64,000 nt of DNA from Bradyrhizobium sp. 200 (GTDB lineage Bacteria > Pseudomonadota > Alphaproteobacteria > Rhizobiales > Xanthobacteraceae): the NCBI RefSeq assembly GCF_023100945.1, contig NZ_CP064689.1, forward strand, positions 5,252,001 through 5,316,000, read 5' to 3'. Below the pieces are notes generated by a model. The model worked only from the letters and a program-made list of their open reading frames with translations. It made no database searches and was not told the origin of the DNA. Positions 8,111 to 16,850 of this stretch are shown here, in pieces (positions within the stretch are counted from its first letter, which is position 1; each line of letters starts with the position of its first letter). The position numbers and the translations under genes are program-made.

Positions 8111-9377
8111 CCGCCTGCGGCAGGATTGGCGCTACCGCGTCGTATCGCGTACCCCTGCGCAGGCAGAACTCAGGCTGCAGCAGACGCTCGGCGACAACTT
8201 CATTGTTCTCGTTGTCGCGAAGGACAAATCGTCCGGTTCGCTCTCCGATCACCGACACGTCGGCCTCCCTGCCAATCTTGAGGGCGCCGATTTCGTCAGC
8301 ACGGCCGAGCATATTGGCCGGGTTGGAAGTAACCATCGGCACGACCTGCTCAAGCGCGAGACCGAGCGCCATCATCGAACTCATCGCCTGAACCAGGCTG
8401 AACTTGGCCTGGCCGGCGAAGGGATGGTTCTCGTCGTCCTCGTGCTGGTCCGGCGTGCCGGCGGGCGCAGGCACGTGGGTGTTGTAACCGTGAATGTCCG
8501 CGCCGAGCGTGGTGGGAACGATGCCGGCGGCGAGTGCCTTCTTCGCGAGACGATAGGAGAAGTGGCTGCCGTGACCGACATCGACCTTCAAACCGCGATC
8601 GAGCGCCGCCTGAATCACCGGATGCACTTCGCCCTCCCGGTCGACGAATCCGCCAGGATGACGCGTGAACGGATGCGCCAGCACGTCGCCCTCTCGCAGC
8701 AAGGGAATCACACGCGCCAAAATCGTGTCGACGTCTTCGCCGTTGGTACCGCTCTCGGGCAGGCCCCAAAGCTGACCGAAATGCACATAGACCGGCAGGT
8801 CGGCGCGGCACCCGATCTCGGCCGCCATTTCGATGACGCGAATGCCCCAGCGCGCGAAACCACCAATCTCCGCATGGGCCTTGATGCCGCGAACAATGTC
8901 GAGATTGGCCGTCGCCGCCTTCACCGTGGCGTCGATATCGACGCCTTCAGGACTATAGAGCTGCGGATAGTAATGGCCCTCGAGCCCGCCCACCAGATAA
9001 GCCGACAAGAATGCATAGACGCGCGACTTCGCAGGCTCGGCGACGAAGTGCCGGAAGCCGGGCAGCGTCATGCAGGACGGACCGCCCTGATCGACTAGCG
9101 TCGTCACACCGGACTGAACGCCTACCATGTCGGCATTCATGCCGAAGCGGCCGGTGACGTACTGATAGACATGCGCGTGCGTATCGATGAGCCCGGGCAA
9201 TACCAGCTTGCCGGTCACGTCGATCACCTCCCTGGCGCTGGTCGGCAAGATGTCGCTCTGCACGGCTGCGATTTTGCCGTTGCGAATGGCGACGTCCCTG
9301 ATGCCATCGATGCCCGAAGCCGGGCAGATCACGCGGCCGCCGCGCAGAAGCTGGTCGAAGCTGGCGCTGATAGACAT
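8100..9377 (-). CDS. Amidohydrolase superfamily protein (dihydroorotase/deacetylase-like)
   Basis: A 425-residue metal-dependent amidohydrolase. The HxH motif is H67-A-H69 in PGLIDTHAHVYQY, and K166 in the GIKAHAE segment is the likely carboxylated lysine bridging two metals. Other His and Asp ligands (VHFG, GHGSHFS, GADIHG) follow in order. The start has AGGAGA at good spacing. It resembles the amidohydrolase at 31963-33132, making the two likely paralogues. It is the first gene of the hydroxylase-transporter run and divergent from the marR gene, so it probably hydrolyses the ring amide formed after hydroxylation (inference). Confidence 0.88.
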   Translation of the reverse strand: MSISASFDQLLRGGRVICPASGIDGIRDVAIRNGKIAAVQSDILPTSAREVIDVTGKLVLPGLIDTHAHVYQYVTGRFGMNADMVGVQSGVTTLVDQGGPSCMTLPGFRHFVAEPAKSRVYAFLSAYLVGGLEGHYYPQLYSPEGVDIDATVKAATANLDIVRGIKAHAEIGGFARWGIRVIEMAAEIGCRADLPVYVHFGQLWGLPESGTNGEDVDTILARVIPLLREGDVLAHPFTRHPGGFVDREGEVHPVIQAALDRGLKVDVGHGSHFSYRLAKKALAAGIVPTTLGADIHGYNTHVPAPAGTPDQHEDDENHPFAGQAKFSLVQAMSSMMALGLALEQVVPMVTSNPANMLGRADEIGALKIGREADVSVIGERTGRFVLRDNENNEVVAERLLQPEFCLRRGTRYDAVAPILPQAVAA

Positions 9378-9426
9378 GGTGATCTCCTGTTTTCGCCGGC
9401 GGAGTTCATCCCCCGCTCCTGTCTAG

Positions 9427-9446
9427 ATACGAAGCATACTTCGTAT
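9427..9446. promoter_or_regulatory. Palindromic operator between amidohydrolase and marR-type gene
   Basis: A perfect inverted repeat ATACGAAG-CATA-CTTCGTAT lies in the 161-base divergent gap, about 50 bases upstream of the amidohydrolase start. Length and symmetry fit a dimeric winged-helix MarR regulator, which is encoded next door. Binding by that regulator is inference. Confidence 0.7.
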
Positions 9447-9538
9447 TTTACAAAAGCAAAGCTCGTGCCATGATCTAATCGTGGCGTCGGCGTCCGAATC
9501 GGGCTACTCGCGCCGGGTTCCGAGGCTGGGAGAGTGCG

Positions 9539-10033
9539 TTGCGGAAGGCAAAAAATCGTCGCGGCGAGACCAGGCACCGCCCCTGGCCGCTGTCACAACG
9601 GCCGGGATTCCTGATCCGGCGGCTGCATCAGATCCATGTCGCGCTGTTCCAGGAAGCATGCGGCGAATTCGAGATCACGCCACTGCAATACAGCCTGCTT
9701 TCGGCGCTTGCGGTGCGAAAAACCGCCGATCAGACCACATTGGCAGCCGATATCGCATTGGACAGGACGACGACGACCGGAGCGCTCAAGCGACTGGCCG
9801 CCCGCAATTTCGTCGAAAGAGCCGTAGATGACGAGGACCGCCGCGCGCGGCTCTGTAAATTGACCCCGGCGGGAGCGGCGCTTCTGGCAAAAATCGAGGC
9901 CTCGGCGCGGGCCGCGCACCGCGCTACGCTCGATAACTTAAGCGAAAGGGAGCAAGCCGTATTCGTCAACATGATGCAGCGCATCGTCGCAGCGCATTCC
10001 AATCGCGACAGCGTTACTGCCCTATTCGATTGA
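9539..10033 (+). CDS. MarR-family transcriptional regulator
   Basis: A 164-residue MarR/SlyA-type repressor. The winged helix-turn-helix is visible in ITPLQYSLLSALAV, then TTLAADIALDRTTTTGALKRL as the recognition region, and the wing VDDEDRRARLCKLTPAG. The start is a TTG with GGGAGAG upstream. It is divergent from the amidohydrolase-hydroxylase-transporter run, with a palindrome in the shared promoter region, so it likely represses that run until a substrate or intermediate binds. The ligand is unknown. Confidence 0.92.
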   Translation: MRKAKNRRGETRHRPWPLSQRPGFLIRRLHQIHVALFQEACGEFEITPLQYSLLSALAVRKTADQTTLAADIALDRTTTTGALKRLAARNFVERAVDDEDRRARLCKLTPAGAALLAKIEASARAAHRATLDNLSEREQAVFVNMMQRIVAAHSNRDSVTALFD

Positions 10034-10105
10034 GCGCCACGGTGTCATCTGCCGTCTTTTTAGCTCGACTGCATAATTTGTAGTCACTCGAAACTAGCGC
10101 TGTAT

Positions 10106-11773
10106 TCAAGTCGCGAACGCAGCCAGTTCTGGCTCGATATGCGGCACGGCGTCGACCAGCTCGCGCGTGTAAGCGGTTTTCGGATTGTTGAACATCGCCC
10201 GGCTCTCACCCTGTTCGACGATGCGGCCGTTTTGCAGAACGATGGTCCGATCGCACATCATGCGAACGACGTTGAGATCGTGGCTGACGAAGAGGAATGC
10301 CAGGTCATCCTCGCGCCGCAACCGGTCGAGCAGTTGCAGCACCACCGCCTGCACCGAGACGTCGAGCGCCGCCGTCGGCTCGTCCAGCACCAGGAGGCGC
10401 GGCCGGCAGGCGATGGCGCGGGCGATGCCGACGCGGGCCTTCTGACCGCCCGAAAGCTGATGTGGAAAACGCGTCAGCAATTCAATCCCCAATCCAACGC
10501 GCTGCGCGCACTCTTCCACCCGCTGCCGCAAGGCGTCGCCCGGGCGCATGCCGCCGAGCCGCAGCAGCGGATGGGCGATGCAGTCAAAGGCGGTGAACCT
10601 CGGGTTGAGGCTGTCGTTCGGATCCTGAAAAACGATCTGGATGTCCTTGCGAAACGGTGACCGGTGAAAATCGCGGGCCGGGATGTGGCCGATCGACTGT
10701 CCCTCGAACGCGATCTCGCCCTCGCTCGGATCGATCAGCCGGCAGATGATGCGCGACGTCGTGCTCTTGCCGGAGCCGGATTCGCCGACCAGACCGACGC
10801 TCTCGCCGGCACTGATCGTCATGGAAAAGTCTGCCACCGCCGCAGCGCCCTGGTCGAACCGCTTTGCGAGTTTCTGCACCTCCAGCAGCGGCGGCGTACC
10901 CGGCGCAGGCTGCGGCCTAGGCGCGGCATGCATCGCAACGTGCCGCCCCCTCTCCTCTTCCGGCACCAGGTCCGCGATCCGCGCACTCGCCGTGGGCGAA
11001 GCCGCCACCAGACGCCTGGTGTAGGGGTGCTGCGGCGAATGGAAGAGAGTCTTCGGCTCGGCCTCCTCGACCAGCCGGCCCTGCTCCATCACCACGACAC
11101 GGCGACAGTAGCGGGCGGCGAGACCGAGATCGTGCGTGATCAGGATGGTCGCCATGCCGCGCTCGGCCGCAATCCCGGTCAGAAGGTCCATCACCACCTT
11201 TTGCGTCGTGACGTCGAGGCCGGTGGTCGGCTCGTCGGCAATCAGCAGCGCCGGGTTGCAGGAAATCGCCATGGCGATCATCACGCGCTGGCACATGCCG
11301 CCCGACAGTTCGTGCGGGTAAGCGGCCATCCGTTTTTCGGGATCGCGAATTTGCACGGCGCGCAGAAGCCCCAGCGCCTGCGCGCGCGCTTGATCCCGGG
11401 GCATTCGCTTATGGGCCGTGATCGCATCGGCGATCTGATCGCCGACGGCACGGATCGGATTGAGCGCTGCGCGCGGGTTCTGGAAGATCATCGCCATCGC
11501 CGCGCCATGCAGATGACGGAAATCACTCCCCGATATCCGCGTGATGTCCTGCCCACGAAACCGGATGTGGCCTGCCGTGATCCGTCCGGCCGCATCGAGC
11601 AGGCGCGTGATCGCAAAACCGGTGACGGACTTGCCCGAGCCGCTCTCCCCGACGAGGCCGAGCATCTCGCCCGCACCGAGCGACAGCGTGACGCCACGTA
11701 CCGCCTCGACAAGGCCGCGCCGTGTCGAGAAAGTGACGTGCAGGTCGTTCAATGCCAGCAGCGATTGGGTCAT
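10106..11773 (-). CDS. Fused double ATPase of peptide/nickel-type ABC transporter (DppD-DppF fusion, GsiA-like)
   Basis: A 555-residue protein with two complete ABC ATPase domains. Domain 1 (about 1-260) has Walker A GESGSGKSVTG, signature LSGGMCQRV and Walker [13 protein letters not shown]. Domain 2 (about 280-555) has Walker A GESGSGKSTTS, signature LSGGQKARV and LLVLDEPTAALD. The Cys in the first signature replaces a usual Arg. The open frame extends 51 codons upstream, but the ATG at 11773 overlaps the permease stop by ATGA and begins a normal ATPase. It energises the DppBC-type permeases encoded just upstream. Confidence 0.95.
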   Translation of the reverse strand: MTQSLLALNDLHVTFSTRRGLVEAVRGVTLSLGAGEMLGLVGESGSGKSVTGFAITRLLDAAGRITAGHIRFRGQDITRISGSDFRHLHGAAMAMIFQNPRAALNPIRAVGDQIADAITAHKRMPRDQARAQALGLLRAVQIRDPEKRMAAYPHELSGGMCQRVMIAMAISCNPALLIADEPTTGLDVTTQKVVMDLLTGIAAERGMATILITHDLGLAARYCRRVVVMEQGRLVEEAEPKTLFHSPQHPYTRRLVAASPTASARIADLVPEEERGRHVAMHAAPRPQPAPGTPPLLEVQKLAKRFDQGAAAVADFSMTISAGESVGLVGESGSGKSTTSRIICRLIDPSEGEIAFEGQSIGHIPARDFHRSPFRKDIQIVFQDPNDSLNPRFTAFDCIAHPLLRLGGMRPGDALRQRVEECAQRVGLGIELLTRFPHQLSGGQKARVGIARAIACRPRLLVLDEPTAALDVSVQAVVLQLLDRLRREDDLAFLFVSHDLNVVRMMCDRTIVLQNGRIVEQGESRAMFNNPKTAYTRELVDAVPHIEPELAAFAT

Positions 11774-12618
11774 GTTCGCATGCGGGGGTCGAGAATATCG
11801 CGCACCCCGTCGCCGAGCAGATTGAAGCACAGCACGGTCAGCATCAGCGCCAGGCCCGGAAAGGCGACCAGCCACCATTTGCCGGTGGAAATGAAGCGCG
11901 CCCCCTCCGCAACCATGATGCCCCATTCCGGTGTCGGCGGTTTGACGCCGAGGCCGATAAAGGACAGCCCGGCCGCATTGAGGATCGCCCAGCCCAGATT
12001 GAGCGATATCTGCACCGCCATGGCCGGCAGCACGTTCGGCAGCAGGAAGCGCAGCACCACCGAGAGATGGCTGTCGCCGCAGGCGCGCGCCGCTTCGACC
12101 CAGCCGACATTGCGGCGGACATTCACCTCGGCCCGCGCAAAGCGGATATAGAACGGCAGATTGATAATGGCGGTCGCAATGATGATGTTCTCGACCCGGT
12201 TTCCGAGCGCTGCGACCATCGCCATTGCCAGCACGAACAGCGGAAAGGCCATCACGACGTCGACGAAGCGGCCGACGCCGCGATCGAGCCGGCCACCGGT
12301 ATAGCCGCAGATCGCGCCGATCACGGCGCCGATGGCAAAGGAGATTCCAACCGCCGAGACGGCAATGGCGAGATCGAGCCGGGCCGCAACGATGAGGCGG
12401 CTGAACACATCGCGGCCGAGCTGATCGGTACCGGCGATGTGCGCCGCGCTCGGCGGCATCAGGGCCTGCGACACGTTCGAGACGATCGGATCATATGGCA
12501 CGATCCACGGCCCGAAAATGGCGATCACCGCAAGCAGGAAGACGCCGGCGGCAGCAACAGCTGTGAGCGGGTTGCCGCGCAGGATCCAGCCGGCATGCCG
12601 AAGCGTCGCTGAGGTCAT
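11770..12618 (-). CDS. Peptide/nickel-type ABC transporter permease, DppC-like
   Basis: A 282-residue inner-membrane permease with a GTDQLGRDVFSRLI segment typical of DppC/OppC, and an EAA loop (EAARACGDSHLSVVLRF) that contacts the ATPase. It ends in NLLGDGVRDILDPRMRT, the usual DppC tail. The ATG at 12618 overlaps the dppB-like stop by ATGA. It forms the channel with its DppB-like partner. Substrate unknown; peptide-type systems also carry opines, glutathione and other small amides. Confidence 0.95.
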   Translation of the reverse strand: MTSATLRHAGWILRGNPLTAVAAAGVFLLAVIAIFGPWIVPYDPIVSNVSQALMPPSAAHIAGTDQLGRDVFSRLIVAARLDLAIAVSAVGISFAIGAVIGAICGYTGGRLDRGVGRFVDVVMAFPLFVLAMAMVAALGNRVENIIIATAIINLPFYIRFARAEVNVRRNVGWVEAARACGDSHLSVVLRFLLPNVLPAMAVQISLNLGWAILNAAGLSFIGLGVKPPTPEWGIMVAEGARFISTGKWWLVAFPGLALMLTVLCFNLLGDGVRDILDPRMRT

Positions 12619-13625
12619 CCGATTGTCACCCGTGGATCGGCGATGCCATAAAGAATATCCACCATCAGATTGACGATCACGAACACGGTCGCCATCAGCA
12701 GCACAAAACCCTGCACCGGTGCATAATCGGAAGAGAGCAACGCGTCGAGCGCGTAGGAAGCAACGCCCGGCCAGGAGAACACCTTTTCCACCAGGACATT
12801 GGCGCCGAGCATGGTCGAGAACACGATGCCGGCGATGGTGATGACCGGCAGGATGGCGTTGCGCAGCGCATAGGTGACGACGACCCGCCACCAGGGAAGG
12901 CCTACGGAACGCGCGGTGCGCACGAAATCGCTGCCAAGCGAGACCAGCATCGAGGCCCGCGTGATGCGCGCCAGCGGCGCCACCACGAACAGCGCCATGC
13001 TCAGCGCCGGCAAGATCAGTTGCCTGAAGGCGGCCCACCATCCGTCGAAATCGCCTGCAAGCAGGAAGTCGATCAACAGGAAGCCGGTCTGTCTTGGCGG
13101 CAGTGACGCAAAGATATCGACCCGGCCGGTCGGATCGGGCGCGAGCCCGAGCAGGTAATAGAAGACATAGATCAGCAACAGGCCCGAAACGAACGTCGGT
13201 ACGCAGACGCCGAGCGCGCAGAAAAACCGCACACCGTGGTCGATGATGGAGCCTGGTCTCAGGGCCGCCAGCACACCGAGCGGCACCGCCGACAGCAGTG
13301 CGATCAGCAATGCCGTCAAGGTGAGTTCCAGCGAGGCCGGCAGCCGCTCGCGGAGATCTTTGGCGACCAACTGTCCGGTCATCATCGATCTGCCGAGATT
13401 GCCGCTGCCGACATCATAGAGATACAGCATCAGTTGTTCCGGCACGGGCTTGTTGAGGCCCATCTGCTTGCGGATGACCTCGATCTCCTCCTGGCCGGCA
13501 TTCGGCCCGGAAGCGAAGAACACCGCCGGATCGCCCGGCAGCACCCGCATCAGCAGGAAGGTGAAGACGAGCACACCAAAGAGCGCCGGCAGCGAGGACA
13601 GGAAGCGCCTGCCCGCGCGTATCAT
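12615..13625 (-). CDS. Peptide/nickel-type ABC transporter permease, DppB-like
   Basis: A 336-residue permease with the DppB signature near the N-terminus (FTFLLMRVLPGDPAVFFA) and the EAA-type loop VRTARSVGLPWWRVVVTYAL. The ATG at 13625 has GGAG closely upstream; an ATG seven codons earlier is possible. It is coupled by ATGA overlap to the dppC-like gene and lies 33 bases after the binding-protein gene. Family assignment is firm. Confidence 0.95.
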   Translation of the reverse strand: MIRAGRRFLSSLPALFGVLVFTFLLMRVLPGDPAVFFASGPNAGQEEIEVIRKQMGLNKPVPEQLMLYLYDVGSGNLGRSMMTGQLVAKDLRERLPASLELTLTALLIALLSAVPLGVLAALRPGSIIDHGVRFFCALGVCVPTFVSGLLLIYVFYYLLGLAPDPTGRVDIFASLPPRQTGFLLIDFLLAGDFDGWWAAFRQLILPALSMALFVVAPLARITRASMLVSLGSDFVRTARSVGLPWWRVVVTYALRNAILPVITIAGIVFSTMLGANVLVEKVFSWPGVASYALDALLSSDYAPVQGFVLLMATVFVIVNLMVDILYGIADPRVTIG

Positions 13626-13658
13626 CGTTGCTCCAATGGCCTGCATCTGACTTACCGG

Positions 13659-15275
13659 TTACTTGCGATTGAGATCGCGATAATCGACCTGGCGGTGGAA
13701 CTGGTAGGTGTAGCCTTCGACCGAGGACGCCATCACGGCGTCCTGGCTGGGCTGCCAGAGCGGTATCTGCGGTATCTCGCTGAAATGGATGGCGTTGAGC
13801 TTGATGCCGTCCTCCTCATACTTGGCCGCATCGGGTTCGAAACGGGCTTTCTGCGCGATCTCCACCAATTCCGGATTGTTGATCGATGAGTAGTTCCAGC
13901 GCTGATTGCCGGTGTAGAAGTTGCGGTAGAAATAGTCGGTCGACGGCAGCCAAGCGACGATGCCCTCGGTGAAGAAGGGAAGCTTCTTCTCATTGATCTG
14001 CGTCGACATCTGGGCGTCCGGTAGTTTTTGGATATCGACCTTGATGCCGATCTTGGCGAGCGATTCCTTCACCAGGGCAGCCATCGGTTCGGCGGTCGAC
14101 GCCTGACCGACATTGAAGCTGAACGTGGTCGAGAAGCCGTCAGGCATCCCTGCCGCCTTCAGATATTCCTTGGCCTTTTCGAGGTCGAGCTTCACCGGCT
14201 GCGGAATCGGATAGGTGCCGCTCGACGGCTTGCCATCCGCCCATGTCGCGCCGAACAGCGGCGAACCGCGGCCGAACAGCGCCGCCTTGAACATGTCGTC
14301 GTAGGGCAACGCAAAGGCGATGGCGCGACGCACGTTGACGTTATCGAAGGGCGGGATCTGATTGTTCATCGAGACGAAGGTGACGGAGTTGTACTGGGGT
14401 GTCGAGATCACCTTCAGCTTGCCCTTGGCCTCGAGCGATTGGACGTCGCTCGCCTGCAGATCGATGACGAGATCGGCATCGCCGCGCTCGACCAGATTGG
14501 CGCGTGTCGCCGGCTCCGGCACCGACTGCACGATGACGCGCTTGAAGAAGGCCGACTTGTCGGTCGTGCCGCGATTCCAGGCCTCGTTGCGCGCCATGAT
14601 CACCTGTTCACCCGGCTTGAAGGTCTCGATCTTGTAGGCACCGCTGCCGGCCGTGTTCTCCTTCAGCCATGCCAGTGCCCAGGGATCGTCTGCCGTCGCA
14701 TGGGCCTTGGCGACCTTGGAGTTGAAGATGATGGGATAGACGGTGGCGAGATTGGGGAGCGCCAGCTTGTCCGGCTTCGGCAAGGTCACTTCGATGGTCA
14801 GGGGATCGATCACCTTGAACTGGTCGGCTGACGTCATCGATCCCGTGAGCAGTTGTGCCTTGCCGAGGACCGGTGCCGTGACGACCCGGTCAAGCGACCA
14901 TTTGACGTCTTCCGCCGTCACCGGCGTGCCGTCCTGGAACTTGGCGTCCTTGCGCAGGCGGAACGTCATCTTCAACCCGTCCGGGCTGACGTCGTAGGAT
15001 TCCGCCAGTTCTCCCGTGATCTTGCCGAGATCAAACACCCATTTGCCATTGAGTTGCTTGCGGCCGAAGGAAACCAGCCGGTCGTAGGTGCTGAGACTCA
15101 CCGCAAAAGCTTCGCGGGTCGAACCGGGAATATTCGGGTCGAGCGTGTTGACCGATGCACCGGTCACATAGCGCAAGGTTTCGGCGCGCGTCTGCGCCTG
15201 CACCGATCCAGCCGCCAGTGAAACCGCAATAAAGGCAACCACCGAAAGCAGACGCCTGGACCCTGTAACGCTCAT
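13659..15275 (-). CDS. Extracellular solute-binding protein, family 5 (DppA-like)
   Basis: A 538-residue periplasmic receptor for the transporter encoded immediately downstream. The ATG at 15275 follows AGGGAA and starts a signal peptide (MSVTGSRRLLSVVAFIAVSL... cleaved after VQA). The mature part has the family-5 hallmarks (TLDPNIPGSTREA, VTAEDVKWSLDRV, GSGAYKIETFKPG). It shows less resemblance to the three family-5 receptors at 30124, 34578 and 44012 than those show to each other, so it belongs to a separate uptake system. A 138-base gap with no clear terminator separates it from the monooxygenase gene upstream. Confidence 0.94.
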   Translation of the reverse strand: MSVTGSRRLLSVVAFIAVSLAAGSVQAQTRAETLRYVTGASVNTLDPNIPGSTREAFAVSLSTYDRLVSFGRKQLNGKWVFDLGKITGELAESYDVSPDGLKMTFRLRKDAKFQDGTPVTAEDVKWSLDRVVTAPVLGKAQLLTGSMTSADQFKVIDPLTIEVTLPKPDKLALPNLATVYPIIFNSKVAKAHATADDPWALAWLKENTAGSGAYKIETFKPGEQVIMARNEAWNRGTTDKSAFFKRVIVQSVPEPATRANLVERGDADLVIDLQASDVQSLEAKGKLKVISTPQYNSVTFVSMNNQIPPFDNVNVRRAIAFALPYDDMFKAALFGRGSPLFGATWADGKPSSGTYPIPQPVKLDLEKAKEYLKAAGMPDGFSTTFSFNVGQASTAEPMAALVKESLAKIGIKVDIQKLPDAQMSTQINEKKLPFFTEGIVAWLPSTDYFYRNFYTGNQRWNYSSINNPELVEIAQKARFEPDAAKYEEDGIKLNAIHFSEIPQIPLWQPSQDAVMASSVEGYTYQFHRQVDYRDLNRK

Positions 15276-15413
15276 CGAACTTATTCCCTGTTTTGCCAAG
15301 TTTATTTTCTGAATGAGAACATCAACTTAAAGCAAGGGATATGCCAACTCGAACTGCCGGAGGCGCAAGCATAGTAGGTATGAACCAAGCTTCCCAACGC
15401 TGTCGAACGCCGT

Positions 15414-16850
15414 TCACCGTTGCTCGCCCGCAGCCGGCGTTTGCCGCGCGACGACGGCCTGCGGCACGTCATATGCCTTGAACGACGCCCAGTGCCGCTC
15501 GATGTCCGCGCGAAACAGGCCGCGTGTCAACCCATGGACGAGCTTCGGCACCGCCGTAGTCATCGCATTGATCGATGAGCCCGAAGCACCAAAACTCATG
15601 GTGGAGGCGATTGCGAAGACATGAATGTCCGTGATCCACGGTGTTTTACCGGCGACACGCTCCATCAGCGCGTAGTCGTCGGCGAGATAGGGAAAACGCC
15701 CGAGACGCGGGCTGCGCTCGTCCGGCGGCGGCTGATAGCGGCCGGCCCAGGTCGCAATGTTGGCGGCGCAGTTTCGCAGCTCCGGCCGGCCTGCAAAATT
15801 CATGTCGATCCCGGTGCCGCAAATCACGAAGTCGGCTGCGAACGCGCCCCTCAGCGTCTGCAATTCGACGCCGCGAGCCGTTTCGCGGGCGGCATCGATC
15901 GGCGCACCCTCCTGCAGATGAAAATTGGCGTGGCGGGCGCAACGATCGTAGGTCGCTTGCGGAAAACCTTCCCGCATCTCCAGAACAGCGCGCATGAAGC
16001 GCCAGCGCCAGGCATCATCCAGATCGCAAAAATGCCGAAGGAAGCCGCGGAAGGTGAGCCAGCGGTAAGGCTGGATCACCTGGATCTCCGCCCTGCGGCA
16101 AAACAGGTGCACCTCAGTCGCACCTGCCTCCAGTGCGGTCGCGGCGTTGTCGAAGGCCGAAGCGCCGGCGCCGATCACGGCAACCCGCTTGCTGCGCAAG
16201 GACGCGAAGTCGATCGGCTGCGCCGCATGCATGCAAAGCGACGACGGCAGATGGCGCAGCGGCTCCGGAACGATCCAATCGCCCATACCCTCCTGCCCCG
16301 TCGCCAACACGATCTTGCGCGCAAAGACAATGTCGATGCCGTCGGCGGTCTGCACCTTGGCCGCAAGCAATCCACCGGCCGCGGGTGAAATCTCGATGAC
16401 CTCGCACCCATTGCGGACCGGCAGTTCAAGGACGCGCCTGAACCAAAGCAGGTATTCCGCCCAAAGCTCGCGCGAAATCAGGTCGAGATTTCGCCAATCC
16501 TCCGCGCCGAAGCGTGCCTCGTGCCAGGACTGGTAGGTCAGGCTCGGGATATCAAGGTCGGGACCGGTGAAATGCTTCGGACTGCGCAGCGTATGCATGC
16601 GGGCATAGGTGAGCCACGGCCCTTCCTTTCCCTCCTCGGACTTGTCGAGCACGAGGATGTTGCTCACTTGCGAGCGCATCAGCCCGAACGCCGTCGCGAG
16701 GCCCGACTGCCCGGCGCCCACCACGAGCACGTCCAGCGCCGGTCTGTCATCCGGCGCGAGCCTGGGCATTAGCCACGCAGCATTTGGATGCGCGGTCTTG
16801 GCAAGATCGGCACGAACCTGGGCCTCGAGAGCGATAAGGGAGCCTTTCAT
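15414..16850 (-). CDS. FAD-dependent monooxygenase/oxidoreductase (CzcO-like flavoprotein)
   Basis: A 478-residue flavoprotein with two Rossmann motifs: GAGQSG at residues 45-50 for FAD and GAGASA near 227-232 for NAD(P)H, with an aromatic-rich WLTYARMHTLRSPK segment between them. This order is that of flavin-containing and Baeyer-Villiger-like monooxygenases, though no complete FxGxxxHxxxW fingerprint is visible. The ATG at 16850 overlaps the SDR stop by ATGA, while a longer upstream frame only shadows the SDR gene. It is grouped with an SDR, an epimerase and a hydantoinase, so it probably oxidises a side chain or ring of the same substrate (inference). Confidence 0.88.
   Translation of the reverse strand: MKGSLIALEAQVRADLAKTAHPNAAWLMPRLAPDDRPALDVLVVGAGQSGLATAFGLMRSQVSNILVLDKSEEGKEGPWLTYARMHTLRSPKHFTGPDLDIPSLTYQSWHEARFGAEDWRNLDLISRELWAEYLLWFRRVLELPVRNGCEVIEISPAAGGLLAAKVQTADGIDIVFARKIVLATGQEGMGDWIVPEPLRHLPSSLCMHAAQPIDFASLRSKRVAVIGAGASAFDNAATALEAGATEVHLFCRRAEIQVIQPYRWLTFRGFLRHFCDLDDAWRWRFMRAVLEMREGFPQATYDRCARHANFHLQEGAPIDAARETARGVELQTLRGAFAADFVICGTGIDMNFAGRPELRNCAANIATWAGRYQPPPDERSPRLGRFPYLADDYALMERVAGKTPWITDIHVFAIASTMSFGASGSSINAMTTAVPKLVHGLTRGLFRADIERHWASFKAYDVPQAVVARQTPAAGEQR

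Noticed and set aside
15276..15413. Terminator between the monooxygenase and receptor genes
   Set aside because: No stem followed by a T-run was found, so the two may be on one transcript.
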